Below, one piece after another: positions 20,585-33,700 of a DNA stretch of 64,000 nt. A program made the position numbers and the translations under genes. Source of the stretch: Haliotis asinina (Eukaryota > Mollusca > Gastropoda > Lepetellida > Haliotidae); NCBI RefSeq assembly GCF_037392515.1, contig NC_090290.1:20349753-20413752 (forward strand). The letters are read 5' to 3'. The notes below the pieces were generated by a model that worked only from the letters and a program-made list of their open reading frames with translations, did no database searches and was not told the origin of the DNA. Positions within the stretch are counted from its first letter, which is position 1, and each line of letters opens with the position of its first letter.

Positions 20585-23560
20585 CTCGCACCCAACTTTT
20601 CATGCTGTCGTTCGAGTGAACGGACGCGTCCATTCAGAGTATAGCTTCAAATCCTACAAACCTGAGAGATGAGTGAAAAAGAGTCAGCAACTGTATGTTT
20701 GGTTCCTTTCCTTTCGCACGGGCGTTAGTTGGAATTTCATGGCTGAAATTTTCATTCATAAATTGTTGTAACTTTTGCCAGTCAGGTCCGGTCTTCCTGC
20801 CATGTGGCTGGCAAGATGGCGGTCTTTATGGCTTCGTTTTTAGAGGAAGTGTTCGCTTGTGTCATTTTCCTGTATGTTGTGTGTTAGTATGTTTCTTACA
20901 TGCTGGAATGTTTCAACCCGTTTTTTACTTGTTTCAGTCAAAATGGGTACATGGGTTTAAGACTTTTAGTCTTTTATCATGGTGTCACGCAATTTTATGT
21001 ACACGCCTGTATATTGCATTTAGCCACTTTTACAAAGAAATGTGTTAAGCTGGGTTAAATGTACTTTACTTTGGGTTTAGCAATTTATCATCGCCCGTGC
21101 GTTTATATTTTGCTTATAGTGTGTTTAATTGTGTATATTTTCTGTACATCAGTTACCATTAGGTTGGTTCTGATTGTTACACTTCCGCCCCTGCACTTTG
21201 TGTGGGAATACTCTTCCACATCAAGACCCACATCTGATTTGTCTGAGGTGCTTAGCAGAGGAACACCATGATGATCAAGCCTGTGAAAAATGCAGGGCTT
21301 TTTTGCCACGCACAATCAAGAGCCGGGCGGCAGACTTCTTGTTTTATAACAACCTGTTACAGACAGGGAGGGATATTTGGACACAGGATCTCTCGGCACC
21401 TGGGTTCATCGGTAACCCATGGGTCTTCTAGATCCGTTGTCCTTGTGCATTCCTTCGGAGGTATCCCTCGGTACGGAGGACTCCTTTGTAGAGATGCGTA
21501 GCGAGGTGGCCAAGGACGAGGATGGCGGTCCGGAGCAATCGGGGGAAGTTCTCACTCGGATCGTACCTGCGGCAAGTGCACAAGCGTATCGCAGTAGTTT
21601 TGCCGCAGGTGGTTGTCCCTATGGACCCGATCCCGCGTAGTCTCGTCTTCCTGGGGAAGCGTTTGCTCAGTGTCGGGTGGCTGAGACCCAGTTGCGTTTT
21701 TTACCTTCACTCATCAGTGAGGTAATTCATCCACTCTTGTCGGGTAGCCACTCGCGGTTTGATCTCCCGGAGCTTAACCGCCGCTACTCGATGGGGGAGG
21801 ATGCACTGTTTGACCCTCCCATTGTCGACGAGTGTGTGTACGCCTCGATTGCGCTTGGGGGTTCGTCTGGCCAAAGCCAGGCGTCGCCTTGTCAGGTTTA
21901 CCGCTCCTTTGAGGAGCAATATCAGAACGCCATGCAGCAACTTAAGGTTGCGGTGCACTCAGCCTACCTCTCTGTCCTGCAGAGGCAGCTGGTGTCACAG
22001 GAGGACAGGGACGAGGATATTTCTCGTTAGAACGGCAACTTACGGAGGTGCATTCACATTTGGCCTGCGACTCAATGCGTTCTTGCGCGAGTCAGATGAT
22101 GTGTGCTGTGATGGGTCTTCGTAGGTTATAGCTGTCTGTCGCCAGGTATTCACCGGCTACACAACAGGCACTGCTGTCTCTGCCTTTCTGGCTCGGCTCA
22201 ACCTGGGGGCTTTGACGGTAGTTAGGGAGGCCACGGAGGCCGTTAGTCAATTCAAGGACTCTAAGCCCTTGCTTGAACAACCCTCCACCTCTTGCGCGTT
22301 GCCTTCGGTCCTCAGCTCAAGCTATCCTGTGACTCAGTCTAAGGATGCGCCGAAGTGGACTGCTCCACTACAGGCACGGAAGAGCAAGGGTAAGGGTAAA
22401 GGCAAGGGCAAGGCAGCTTCTCAGCCGCCTTTTCAGAAGAAGGGGAAGTCGGCCCCGGCTTCCCAGTAAGCGTATCTCCGGAGCCCTCAGTTGTCCCGTT
22501 GCAAGCGGCAATCTCTGTGCCGTCGGCCGGGACACTTTGCCTTCTACCCAAAATTCCTGTGGGTGGTCGCCTCCTGTTATTGCTCCGGGAATGGGAGAGA
22601 GTCATGTCCAATCCCTGGGTCATATCCACACTCAGGGATGGCCACATGCCACAGTGGAAGCGTGAGCCTCCTTTTGCCGGGATTCGCTGCACTCCTTAAG
22701 GACAGGAGGCGTGGCAGTTTCTGCTTTGGTGCGATCATTTCAGCATACGGGTTATGCCTGTCTATCTCCCAGGGGTTAACAACGTGCATGCAGATGCGCT
22801 CTCACGTTGTGTTCTAGCGCCCCACGAGTGGCTGCTCAATCGGGAGATATTCAGGATTATCTCCCAGTTGTTCGGGTCGTTCCAGGTGGATCTGTTTACC
22901 TCTGGAGTGACGAACCAGATTCCGTTTTTTTGTTCTCGGATTCCGGATCCGAGAGCGATTGCCACCGATGCCTACTGCATTCCATGAATGTACAGTATGA
23001 GGATAGATGGGCCTGTTATGCACGCTGGTGTGGGACTCTTGATCCCTTTTCTTTGACTGTAGTTGAAGCATTGGAGTTCTTACAGTCTTGTTTAGAATCT
23101 GGCTTAACCACTTCTACGATTCGAGGCTACTCCACGGCTATTTCAGCCTTCCACATTCCCGTCGTGAGTGCCTTGTTGGGACAACACCCCCTGGTACAGC
23201 GTTTTCTTGCAGGCGTGGACAGACAGCGTCCGGTCATGAGACAGACAAATCCTCCGTGGGACTTGTCTATAGTTTTGGATTGGTTGTCCTCTTCTCTCTT
23301 TTGTGACTTGGCCAAACTATCGTTGCAACTGTTAAGTTGGAAAACGGCTTGCTCGATCGCGGTTACGTTGGGTAGACGTGTAGGCGATTTACATGCCATA
23401 TCTTCAGACCCGGAATTAACTGTGTCATGTATTGGACGTTCGGAAAACTCTTAAAGCTTACATTAAGAGAAACAGCTATTTTGCTGTTGTGGCGGTGGCA
23501 AAACTGGTTGTTCGGCTAATACACAGACAGTATCCCAATGGATTGTATCCGCAATCTGCA
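20585..23560 (+). mobile_element. DIRS-like tyrosine-recombinase retrotransposon, old broken copy
   Basis: Fossil element on the + strand. Parts seen in order are a gag-like region with a cysteine-rich start and a lysine/glycine-rich end (about 21170-22470), short reverse-transcriptase/RNase H remnants (about 22490-22980), and a tyrosine-recombinase remnant (about 22985-23460). The order and these protein traits are those of DIRS retrotransposons. It is broken, with at least half a dozen breaks and much missing, so it looks old. The GC content is higher than the flanks. The termini are not resolved, so both outer coordinates are approximate. Confidence 0.75.
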
Positions 23561-23564
23561 TGGC

Positions 23565-23900
23565 CTACATACATAAGGGCTTATCTTTTCTTTTTTGTTT
23601 TGTAAATATTTTAATATAAAAAATAGTTACAACTGTCATAGGGACATAAAAATACTTATATATACCCCAAGGGGGGCTTTCCTCAAAGAATTCATAACTT
23701 CTACAGGTTTGTACAAGTTTTTCTCGACATAAATAAATCCGTTGACGTCCATCTGCAAATGGTACGTTAAACCTGCCTTGAAGTATCTTGCATCGTTTTA
23801 GTGCAGACATGACGTTGTCTTGTCCCAGTTGTCCTCCTTGCAGTATCAGCAGCTGTTTTTGGTGTATGAATGCACATTACAGTGCCTGACAGTCACCACA
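23565..23900 (-). other. Unrecognised open segment after the DIRS-like copy
   Basis: The minus strand stays open for about 95 codons. The peptide includes ALKRCKILQGRFNVPFADG and RQRIYLCREKLVQTCRSYEF, which has more protein-like composition than the surrounding noise. I do not recognise the family. It could be an exon fragment, a transposon coding remnant or chance. No splice partners could be matched. Confidence 0.25.
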
Positions 23901-24775
23901 GATTCATTTTCACAATTCCTTGTGCTTTCATAGGGCCTGGGTGCAGGTAATGCACGTGCACGTGCAGGTTTTTTATAATTGTAATTGTGTTTACGAGAAA
24001 TGTCAAAGGTTCAGTTTTAAGCATCAAAGTTAATAAAAGAGGACTCTCTGGGACGCAAACTCGAAATGGGCAAGAATATCAGCCATTGATCCTTACATCC
24101 TCTGTATCGCAGGCAAAAAATCTTCAAAAGAAGTTTTGTAAGTTCCAGGGAAACAAACACCAATTGCGTTTTTAATGGCTTTCAGTACACATATATGGAT
24201 AAATGTATTTGTAAAACTTCTAAATAAACTGTGAACATATCAAGAATATGTTCTTGTCAAACAAAAGATAAGGTCAAGGTCAAGGTAAATCATCCTTGGG
24301 TGACTGAGAAGGTAATGGGATACAGTCGAACCCCGTTTATCCAGACGTTTTGGTTTCAGTCGAAATAGCGATAGCAAGATGTCCGCTTAACTGGATCAAA
24401 CAAGCAAAACATGAAAATTAAGTGAAAGTAAAAAACATTTTCATGTACGTATATCAATAAGTCAACAGTCAATAGTAATAACAGTGAATCATCCTAACAT
24501 ATAAGTGTACCGATAACACATGCAAGGCGGAACGCAGGTTACTTATATAACGCAGGTTACTTATATATTACTCAATATAACAACACATATATTTTTCATG
24601 TAACTATATGTAATGTCTGGGCATGACAGATGAGCTAAACATGTAACAATTGGTGTAGATCACAGTTAAAATAGTGCATGAATGCATACTTAGTAATTTT
24701 CTTGATAAAATGTAGCTCATGATACATGTTTTTTTTGTTCTACACTCGGCAGTATTCCAGTTCACTCAATGTCAA
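23901..24775. other. Intergenic, 3' flank of BARD1
   Basis: This should hold the BARD1 3' UTR (minus strand), but no strong AATAAA on that strand is obvious. At about 24318 the words acagtcgaaccccgtttatc and gatgtccgcttaactgg resemble the end of a pogo/Tc1-type repeat. Nothing else was recognised. Confidence 0.4.
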
Positions 24776-27700
24776 TCACTTGACTACTGGATCACACAGT
24801 CTGAAAGAAGCTATGGAGTCCATGATCCAGTTAGCAGACAGCGCACACATCCGAGACGAGTTGACAGCAGGGTACGACACTCTCTTGTCATGAATGATAA
24901 ACACACTGCAGTCCTTCAGGGAACTGGTGGACTCGACATGGTAGGGAACAGTTTGGTCATAGTCATCGATATTTTGCAGTTTGGGTTCCCGAGAGATGAT
25001 CTTCCCACCAGCACTCTTCACCAGGGTCTGGAGGTCCTCCTTCTTTGGAGTGGGCGCGTAGAAACTTCCATAGAAGTAAAACTGGCAGCCATCAAATAAG
25101 CCAGGCAGCTGGGAAAAAAAGTAATTGTTTATTATTTTGGAAAGTGCTGGTCATCGCTCATACAGATAATCAGAGCTCAGGAATCAATCAACAATTGATT
25201 ATATAGTTTTGATTACAATTACAAAGTGGGAATACAGCAAGGTACAATCATAGCATTGTGACAACAAAGCAGGCACCGATTAATACCATGAAGATGATCA
25301 AGGATACTTTACTGATGAGACACACACATAAATATTGCAGTTTAACAAGTCAGTTGTTATTTCCTGCAGCATGTTTTGCAGGGAATATTAAAATGCGCTC
25401 TCTCTTTCTGTGCATCCATGCACATTTGTCTTTTTCGGGCAAGAACTTCAAAACCATTCATTATTTCTTCACCAAACTTGGTACATAGAGAGATCTGGCA
25501 GCGTACTGGTGCCTTTTGGTACTTCTGGATTTCTGATAATATATAGATATTTTTGGGCATTTCCACGGTAACAAATTTCAACTTTGACTGAATTTAGTGG
25601 GTGTGCTCTCTAGCTAACCAAAAGGCTAACTATTTCTAAACCAAACTGGGCACATAGATACGTCTGGTGGTGTACTGGTGCTGTTTGGTAGTTTTGGAAT
25701 TCTGAATAAAATAATTTTGTGTTTCCATGGCAACATGTTCAACTTCACCTGAATTTGGTTTGTGTGCTCTTTTCAGGAACAGAACTTAAAACTGTTTACT
25801 ATGTCTAAACCAAACTTGGCACATAGATCTGGTAGTGTGCTGGTGCTTTTTGGAAATTTGGAATTCTGAATAAAACATACTTCAGCGTTTCCATGGCAAC
25901 AAGTTTGACTTTGACTGAATTTGATGGTACTGCTCTTTTCTGGAACAGAACTTAAAAGTGGTCACTATTTCTTCACCAAACCTGGCACAAAGATATGTCT
26001 GGTAGTGTACTGGTACCTATTGGTACTTTGGGATTTCTGAATATTTTTTTTTTTTTTGTGTGCTTCTATTCCAATAAGTTTGGTTTCAAATGATTTACAA
26101 AACAAACACTACAATAAGTAAAAACAATAAGAAAAAACTTTCACAAGTTTAATTTTACATTTCATTATTATAGATATCTATAAGAATTCCGAGTCCATCA
26201 ATAACGCTGACACAAGCAACACTATTCTTCTTCCAGCACCGTTACTAAGGAGATACAACGTGGGAGAGTAATGCTATTAAACTGAGATGGAACTGTGGGA
26301 TAGACAGGCATTATGTTTTGGTGCACAAGAAAATACTATCATATATGAAATAAGAGTGGCTGTTAATTTAGTCACAGTATTCAACAGTCAAGCTACCTCT
26401 AAAATGTCTATGCTATATAAGTCTCAGCCACACAAACTTGTGGTTGACAGCATGAGCAAAGAACCACTCGTCACAAATCAGCCATTTGGACACAATCAGT
26501 ATCATTCGTCAGCTATTCAATTACTGGAGACAGTCTCATTCATGCACACATATGTACAAAACAGCTTCTTTTAATCCAAAAAATCACAGGGGAGACAGGC
26601 AATGACATGTACCAACCTGTTGCCTCCGATTCAGCCTGCCCTTGGTTGCGGCATGTGAGTCTGGGTTCGTGCTTGGCCCTGGGACCTCGAAGGCTTCCTC
26701 ACACACCTTCTGCTTGTATTCTAGACACAGGTCCAGCCCTGGAACATCATTAAGAGAAACATGGAAAAATGCTTGTCACAGGTTTGTATTTTAGACACAG
26801 GTCTAGCTTTGGAATGTCACTAGCATAAAAGAAGACCAAATCTAACCCAGATCTTCATGGGTCTTGCATATAACATTGAGATATGTTGTGGTATGTTGAG
26901 ATATGTTTACATACACTCTACTGAGAGGATCCACTTGCCACCAATGACAGCATTCAGGAACTTGAGCGTGCGCGGACACTGACCGTGCTGGTTACATGAT
27001 GTGATCACATGGGTCACTGGAACAACACAAAATACTGGTGAAAACATAGTAGTAATCATAGGCTAATGTCACACAGCACTGTATTAACCATTGAGTTAAC
27101 ATAGCAGTCGACAGACCCCTCTCTGCTGAAAACGGAAATGTAAACCCATAATGTAAGCTTCTGATTCTAAATCTCATGCAGCTGCTTAAAGTATGCATGA
27201 CTACATTCACATGATGATACCGATTTAGAGTTACTTCCCTTTTCAATCAATGGCAGGCTAGGTTAACACATGGAATAAAACTATAGTACAATGTCTTTTA
27301 GTGGCATTTAGAAGTTGTTATGTATGACCAAGATTTCTCATGGATTAAACTTCTTTTTAATTCTTCAAACACAACGTTTCATCATAGGGTCAAAGTCATA
27401 GCATTAACTGTTAGTTCATCTGATGAAGGGGTCTGGAAAAGACCTTGAAACGTTGTGTTTGAATAATTAAAAAGAAGTCCATAACAGATCTTGGTCAAAC
27501 TACAGTAATTTTAATACAATCATTTTACGATACAAGTTTTGTGTCATAGAGAAATATAGATCTTGGTTTCACATTCACACGATCCAAAGATGTAAAAACT
27601 TTAGACGTGATATTCTCATTGAATGAATATCACTTGTCAAGGGTCCATTCATAGCACTATGACAAGCCTATGATAAACTATACAGTTACGACAAGTCATA

Positions 27701-30700
27701 ACGTTACAAACACTTTGCAGATAAGGACACAGGTCGATAAAGCAATGCATTGAAAAAATGTAAAGATTTAATAATGTATATTACTCAAAACGTCCACTGC
27801 GAACTGAAACAAATTGAATTTATTTACCTTCGGGTACGAACTGATCTACGACCTTGGCGTGGAGCATAGATGCACATTTGTGAAGACTCCTGCCCTGGTC
27901 CCTTGACAGAGATGTACCCAGGAAGCAGAGGGGCAAGTACTCCTGTTCACACACAGTCTGAAAAAGAAATCTGCATGACAAGCTTTTCAAGCAAATGGGA
28001 AACGTGAATGTTGTTGTATGTTGCAGTCTGTGATATTCTCTAAACTGTCAGAGTGGCAGGTAAACTGTGAGTGAGTGAGTGAGTGAGTGAGTGAGTGAGT
28101 GAGTGAGTGAGTGAGTTAGTTTAGTTTATGCCGCACTCAGCAATATTCCAGTTATATGGCGGCAGTCTGTAAATAATCAAGTTTGGATCAGACAATCCAG
28201 AGATCAACAACGTGAGCATCGATCTGTGCAATTGGGAACCAATGACATGTGTCAACCAAGTCAGTGACCACCCGATCCCTTTAGTTGCCTCTTACGACAA
28301 GCATAGTCGCCTTTCATGGCAAGCATGGGTTGCTGAAGGTCTTTTCTACCCCAGTACCTTCACGGGTGTTTAGCATGAATACCACACAGACACATTATAC
28401 TGACTCCAAGCCAACCAGTCCTTGTTGCACCCAGTAATGCTGAATGCCAGATAGGGACAAACAAGTACTATATTTTAATGTCTTTTGGTACGATATGGCT
28501 GGGAATCAAACCCGTGACCTTCCGTTCTCCAAGTAGACACACTACCCGCAACACCATGGAGGTCCATCAAAACAAGAGTAGACATAATGGAACCACATAC
28601 TGAAAGTGAAGCAAGTTTAAGTCATGGCAGAATCTTCTCTCCACAAATCATTGCAGCTGACAATTCACATACATTTGTATCTTCTACTTCCCAGAAGGAT
28701 CATACTTGGTATCCTTGGCATGCGTATTGGGAATATATTTTAATACTGTTCGAACTTGGGATTCACTTTTAAAGGTCTCATTTTCTGTATTTAACTTTTC
28801 AGAGATATTTATGCATTAAAACATTTACACCCCTCATTAAAAGAACTGTTACAAACTCAGACCAGTGATAACATTAACTGGCATTTTGTTTGTTTTTAAC
28901 GCCACTAGAAAACCTAATGTGATGCAGGTTACGGAAGTTTATCACTTCAAAAACATAGAAACAAAACTGGGGCAAAACCAAGATTCAAACCCAAGGTCAT
29001 AAGGATTTTGTCTACAAAAGGCATGCATCTCTGCACTGCAACTTCCTGCAACCAAGATGACAGCACCACCAGTGCCTCCAGATAAGGATTGCTGACTATA
29101 TAGGTGCCTCTTATCAGAAGCATATGTTGCTGGGAAATTCCTTCCCCCATAAATCTCACATACTGACCATCGAAACATCTGTCTGGCTTGGTCCAGCAGA
29201 CACGGGTGTGTTTAGGGCTTGCCTCATGTCATCAGTTTGGGCCAAGTGAAGTGGGGTCTGCCCCTTCATGTTTCTGAAATGGTAAGAAAGTTACATTTAC
29301 TGATTTGGGTTTGGTTGGTTAATTGCTGCATTCAGCAATTTAACAGCAATAATAGTAATAGTCCGCTTATATGGCGCCCATATACGTGCACATTGAACGT
29401 TCACGGTGCTATGTACATTACTATCCCCAGTCAAAGCAGACTTTCTGTTACTTTTATCTGCTCCCTGGGTATCATACAACCATGCTGCCTGTTAGGTGCA
29501 AAGCACTCAACTCTCACATTTCGTCAGCACATCCTCACGGATACACGTTTTTCAGCTAAGTGAACTGAGACAACGTGGATTTTAGTATCTTTTACAATGA
29601 TACTCCACAAATGTGCCTACCTCAGGATTCAAATCTACATGCACCCACCAGGGATCAAACCCAGGCCTTCAGCATTATAGGCGACCACTTACCACTGCAC
29701 TACTTCACTCTAAGGTGAAATTCTGTAAATAATCAAGTCAGGACCAAACAATCCAGTTGGATTACAATGACGTGTCATCCTACTTAGCAAGCCTGACCAC
29801 CCATTCCTGCTAGTCACTTCTAATTCTATGCCAGATTTTAATGGGTTTTACCATTTGACAGGATTTCAAATATTTAATGGCAAGTCTGATTAGACATAGA
29901 TGGTTACAATCTGATGAAAAGCAATTTGGGATAGTAGCTGACAAAACTCTGAAGCTGATTAAAATACACCAATGACTTCTGGATCCTCGCTAAACCCTGC
30001 ACAGTGTAAAGTCATCAGATGGTTTAGACAACAGAGAACAACATACATATTCAACTCCTCAATTTGAAAGTAACATCAGACCAAAATACTAAGAGTTTGG
30101 GCTCTTCACAAGGCATTGAGCAGTATTCCAAGTGAACAGTTTGCAAGAAAAAGAAAGAGAAAATTGTAGATGAACATTTTCATTAACCTGGATCAGTTGG
30201 GTAACCTTGTGGTTAAAGCGCTTACTCATCAAGCTGAAGACCAAGGTTCAATTCCCACATTAGTACGAGTGAAACCCATTCCTCGAGTCCACTGTTATGA
30301 TGGTGCTGTAAAATTTCTAAAATTGCAAAAGAACTTCCTCGTTCACTCATAACTTTGTTAAAAAGATGACACAGAGAAAACGTGTTCTTCAATAAGCATC
30401 AAGGTGAAGGTGAAAGGCAAAAGCACAACCAAATGTGCAAGCAGTCAGAGAAAAAGCATTACATGGTATGGAACATAAAAAATAGCCCATGAAAATTTTG
30501 AAGTTTCCTGTTGATGGGCCATGGCCCATTCTAAATTTAAAAAATAGCTAATAATCCTGAAAACAGCCCACTGTCAAAGTTCTCTTACCCAATCCCTGCG
30601 TGTGATAAGAATTCAGTGAACTGTGTTTGTATCTTATTAACCTGGTAGTTATGGAAGCTCCTCTAGACACTAGCAGCTTCACCACATCCAGTCTGTAGTT

Positions 30701-33700
30701 GCTGACGGCGTCGTGTAATGGGGTGTCGTTGTCCATACCGGGGATGTTGATCATGGCACCATGGTTCAGCAAGATCTCAGCAATGGCAGTATAGCCATGG
30801 TTACAACACTCATGCTGCAAGATGGATATGACAAATACTCACAGACTTGTTTTGAACTATCTGGATGAAATGTAATTTCAGATGCCATATGAAAAAGATT
30901 TTCAACCAAGGTGCCAATAAAATTGAAAAAAAATAATAGACTTTCAAAGATCAAACTTAGATGATACTTCACAAGGGTCAAATGTCAGCAGCAGTAACTA
31001 GGCAATTAGGGAAATATTATATTCTTCTGTTTTCTTGAAACACTAAGTTAGATTCACACATTGGTCTATCTCATACACATTACTCAGAGACTGGACCAGT
31101 AGATGATCAGGGATGGCAACAGGTGAAAGTGATTTCACCTGAGAGAGGGTCCAGGCTCGACCTGCAGTTAAATCCACAGATTTCCGCGAAAAATATATGC
31201 CATCCCTGTTTTACAAAAGTTCACCAAACTTTGTGATATTTCCTCAAAGTATTTTTACGATTTTCACTTTGACAGTTGCTTTTTTTCAAGCCATTCTCAA
31301 CTGAATTTATTGCTCACTTCTTTGCTGATTAATGATTCTTGATCAAACTTATCACAATATTTCAGTAGATATAGCACAGACATTTTTGCCATTCACACCA
31401 CCATTTGCAGTTACTGATGTATGTCTAAAACAGCAATTCTTATTTGCTCCACTGACCGAAGTGATCCAGTCATGTGTCAGCTTAGAAAGAAATTAGGAAA
31501 AAAGAAGCATGGCTTTGTTTACCAATTTTATAACCAATTTTATGGGATAGGATTATGGGAATTCTGAAATTTGTTTGCCCAAAAGACACATGTGGGTACT
31601 TGACTTTGATAAGCTGGACCTCACCCCCACTAAATATTTCTAAATATTTAGATGAATCTCACGACTGACTGATTTGCACTTAAATCCGCAGAAAATTGCC
31701 ATATCTGGATAATAAGGGGGCACTTTTTTAATTTGAAAATAGTTATTTGTGATTTCCCCAGAAAAACATTGTATCTCAGAATCTAACACATCCGTACCAT
31801 TTTCACTTTTGTGTTTTGTTTGTTTGTTGTTTAACACCGCCCTCAGCAATATTCTAAGTATATGGTAGCGGTCTGCAAATTTATTGAGTGTGGACCACTC
31901 AGTTCAGTGATCATGAGCTTCCATCTATGCCATTGGGATACAATGATGTGTCAACCAAGTCAGCTGACCTGACCACCAGATCTCGTTAGTTGCTTTTTAC
32001 GACAAGCAAGGGTTACTAAAGACTAATTCTAAAGCAGATCTTCATGGGTCGGCTCAAATAGGAACAGTTGTAGTCTGTTTGCAGGGAAAACGTACCAGTG
32101 AGTTTCACTTTCAACCAAAAATTAAATCGAATAAAGTGAAATTAAGATTGTGAATCCTCATAATTTTATAATAATAATAATAATAAATAATAATAATAAT
32201 AATAATAAGGGTATTTATAAAGTGCTAGTTCCACATCACTGAGGGACATGCTCAAAGCGCGTATGACATCTATGCATATGCACAGGGCGGACAACAGTGG
32301 ATACAGTTATCTAGCCATTTAACATTTAAATCTTCAGAATCTTAGGATAAAAGTTGTTCAATAAACTATCAAAGTTTCAAACCGCTATTAAATTTCACTT
32401 GATAGCTTAATCTGTAAAAGTGGATCACAGTTTCAACATCACTTGTTGTCACTAACAGTTAAAACTCTCATGGCGGTGACTGTTGCAGTTCAGCTTGACT
32501 CTGAAGCATTTACACCTGCTTGTTTGATACTTGCTGTGTCCAGAGCAGCCACACCTTACGAACCCCTGTCTACCACATACAGATGAAATCGAATTTCACG
32601 AAATGACTGAAGTATATTGACTGTCCTTACACAAACTGACACGATATGGATGACCTTCTTCATCATTTAACAAAATGACTGAAATTTTTAGTCATTTCAT
32701 GAAATGACTAATTTCACAATCTCACTATAACATATCACCACAATTGGAAGTCTGTGGAGCTGACCACCTGATCACATTAGTTCAATGCGGATCTTCACAG
32801 CTTATTTTCTCGATATAAATAATGTAAATACCAGTGGAGTCCAGCCTGCGTTATCCCGGACGTTGGGGCTAGCACCAGATTCCAATAACGCCATCACTCT
32901 GTCAACATCACCCTGCAATGTAGTGGGCAAAATGGTGGTTCAAGCACATTCCTTCTTCACTGACAAAGATGAAATAAAGTGCAGAAACTAGTGCTGGCAA
33001 ATCTGAGTGAATAATGAAGACCAACCTCTATATGTCTATTGATGTACTGAAGAAATGTCAAACAAAACGATCAAAGGGGAGGTAACTCTTCCAAGGATTT
33101 ATCATGCGTCTTTGGGAATCATACTCTTCATTTTCAGAGGTCCTGGACTACAAAATGGGGTCCCAGACGCTTAAATATAATTATTTTTTTTATTTCTTTT
33201 TCCAGTGTTGATACAATGTATATCGCACATAATGCAGATTATGCATACATTACCTCTTTTTTTGTTTTAAACACCATTCACACCCTCATTCATACCCATA
33301 TAAAATAGGTTAGTCAGAGGTAAGTTTTTTATAGTGGACTTAAGTGTTATTATTATTAATACTATGTAGTAATGTAGTTGCAATTCAATTGTTATTGTAC
33401 CATGATCATCACATTGCTACAGTAATTAAATTGCAAATGATGCCATTACCCAGTTCGTACCAGATTCAGTGATAACTTGCTGTTACTTGACAGAAGCTTT
33501 TACAAAAAGTATTTGGTTTTTTTCTACATCCTTGTGGACATGCTAATATATTTTGTTGCATCCATTAGCAATTTATATGCCTACAAATACTGTCGTGTAA
33601 ATCCCAGCTCTTACAAACTAACTCTTAAACTTTTCTCTTTCTTATTCATTTTGTGTGATTCATAATACAAAGTCGTTATTCACATTTACTTCCCTGGTAC

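Noticed and set aside
20695-21271. Two hydrophobic open frames before the DIRS-like gag region
   Set aside because: They have low-complexity membrane-like composition, no family match and lie within the fossil element or its leader, so no separate gene is claimed.
24719-25099. 126-codon frame on the + strand
   Set aside because: It is antisense to the BARD1 last exon, whose minus-strand reading is a clear BRCT domain.
26287-26574. 95-codon + strand frame in BARD1 intron 10
   Set aside because: No domain, no splice context and no resemblance to any family.
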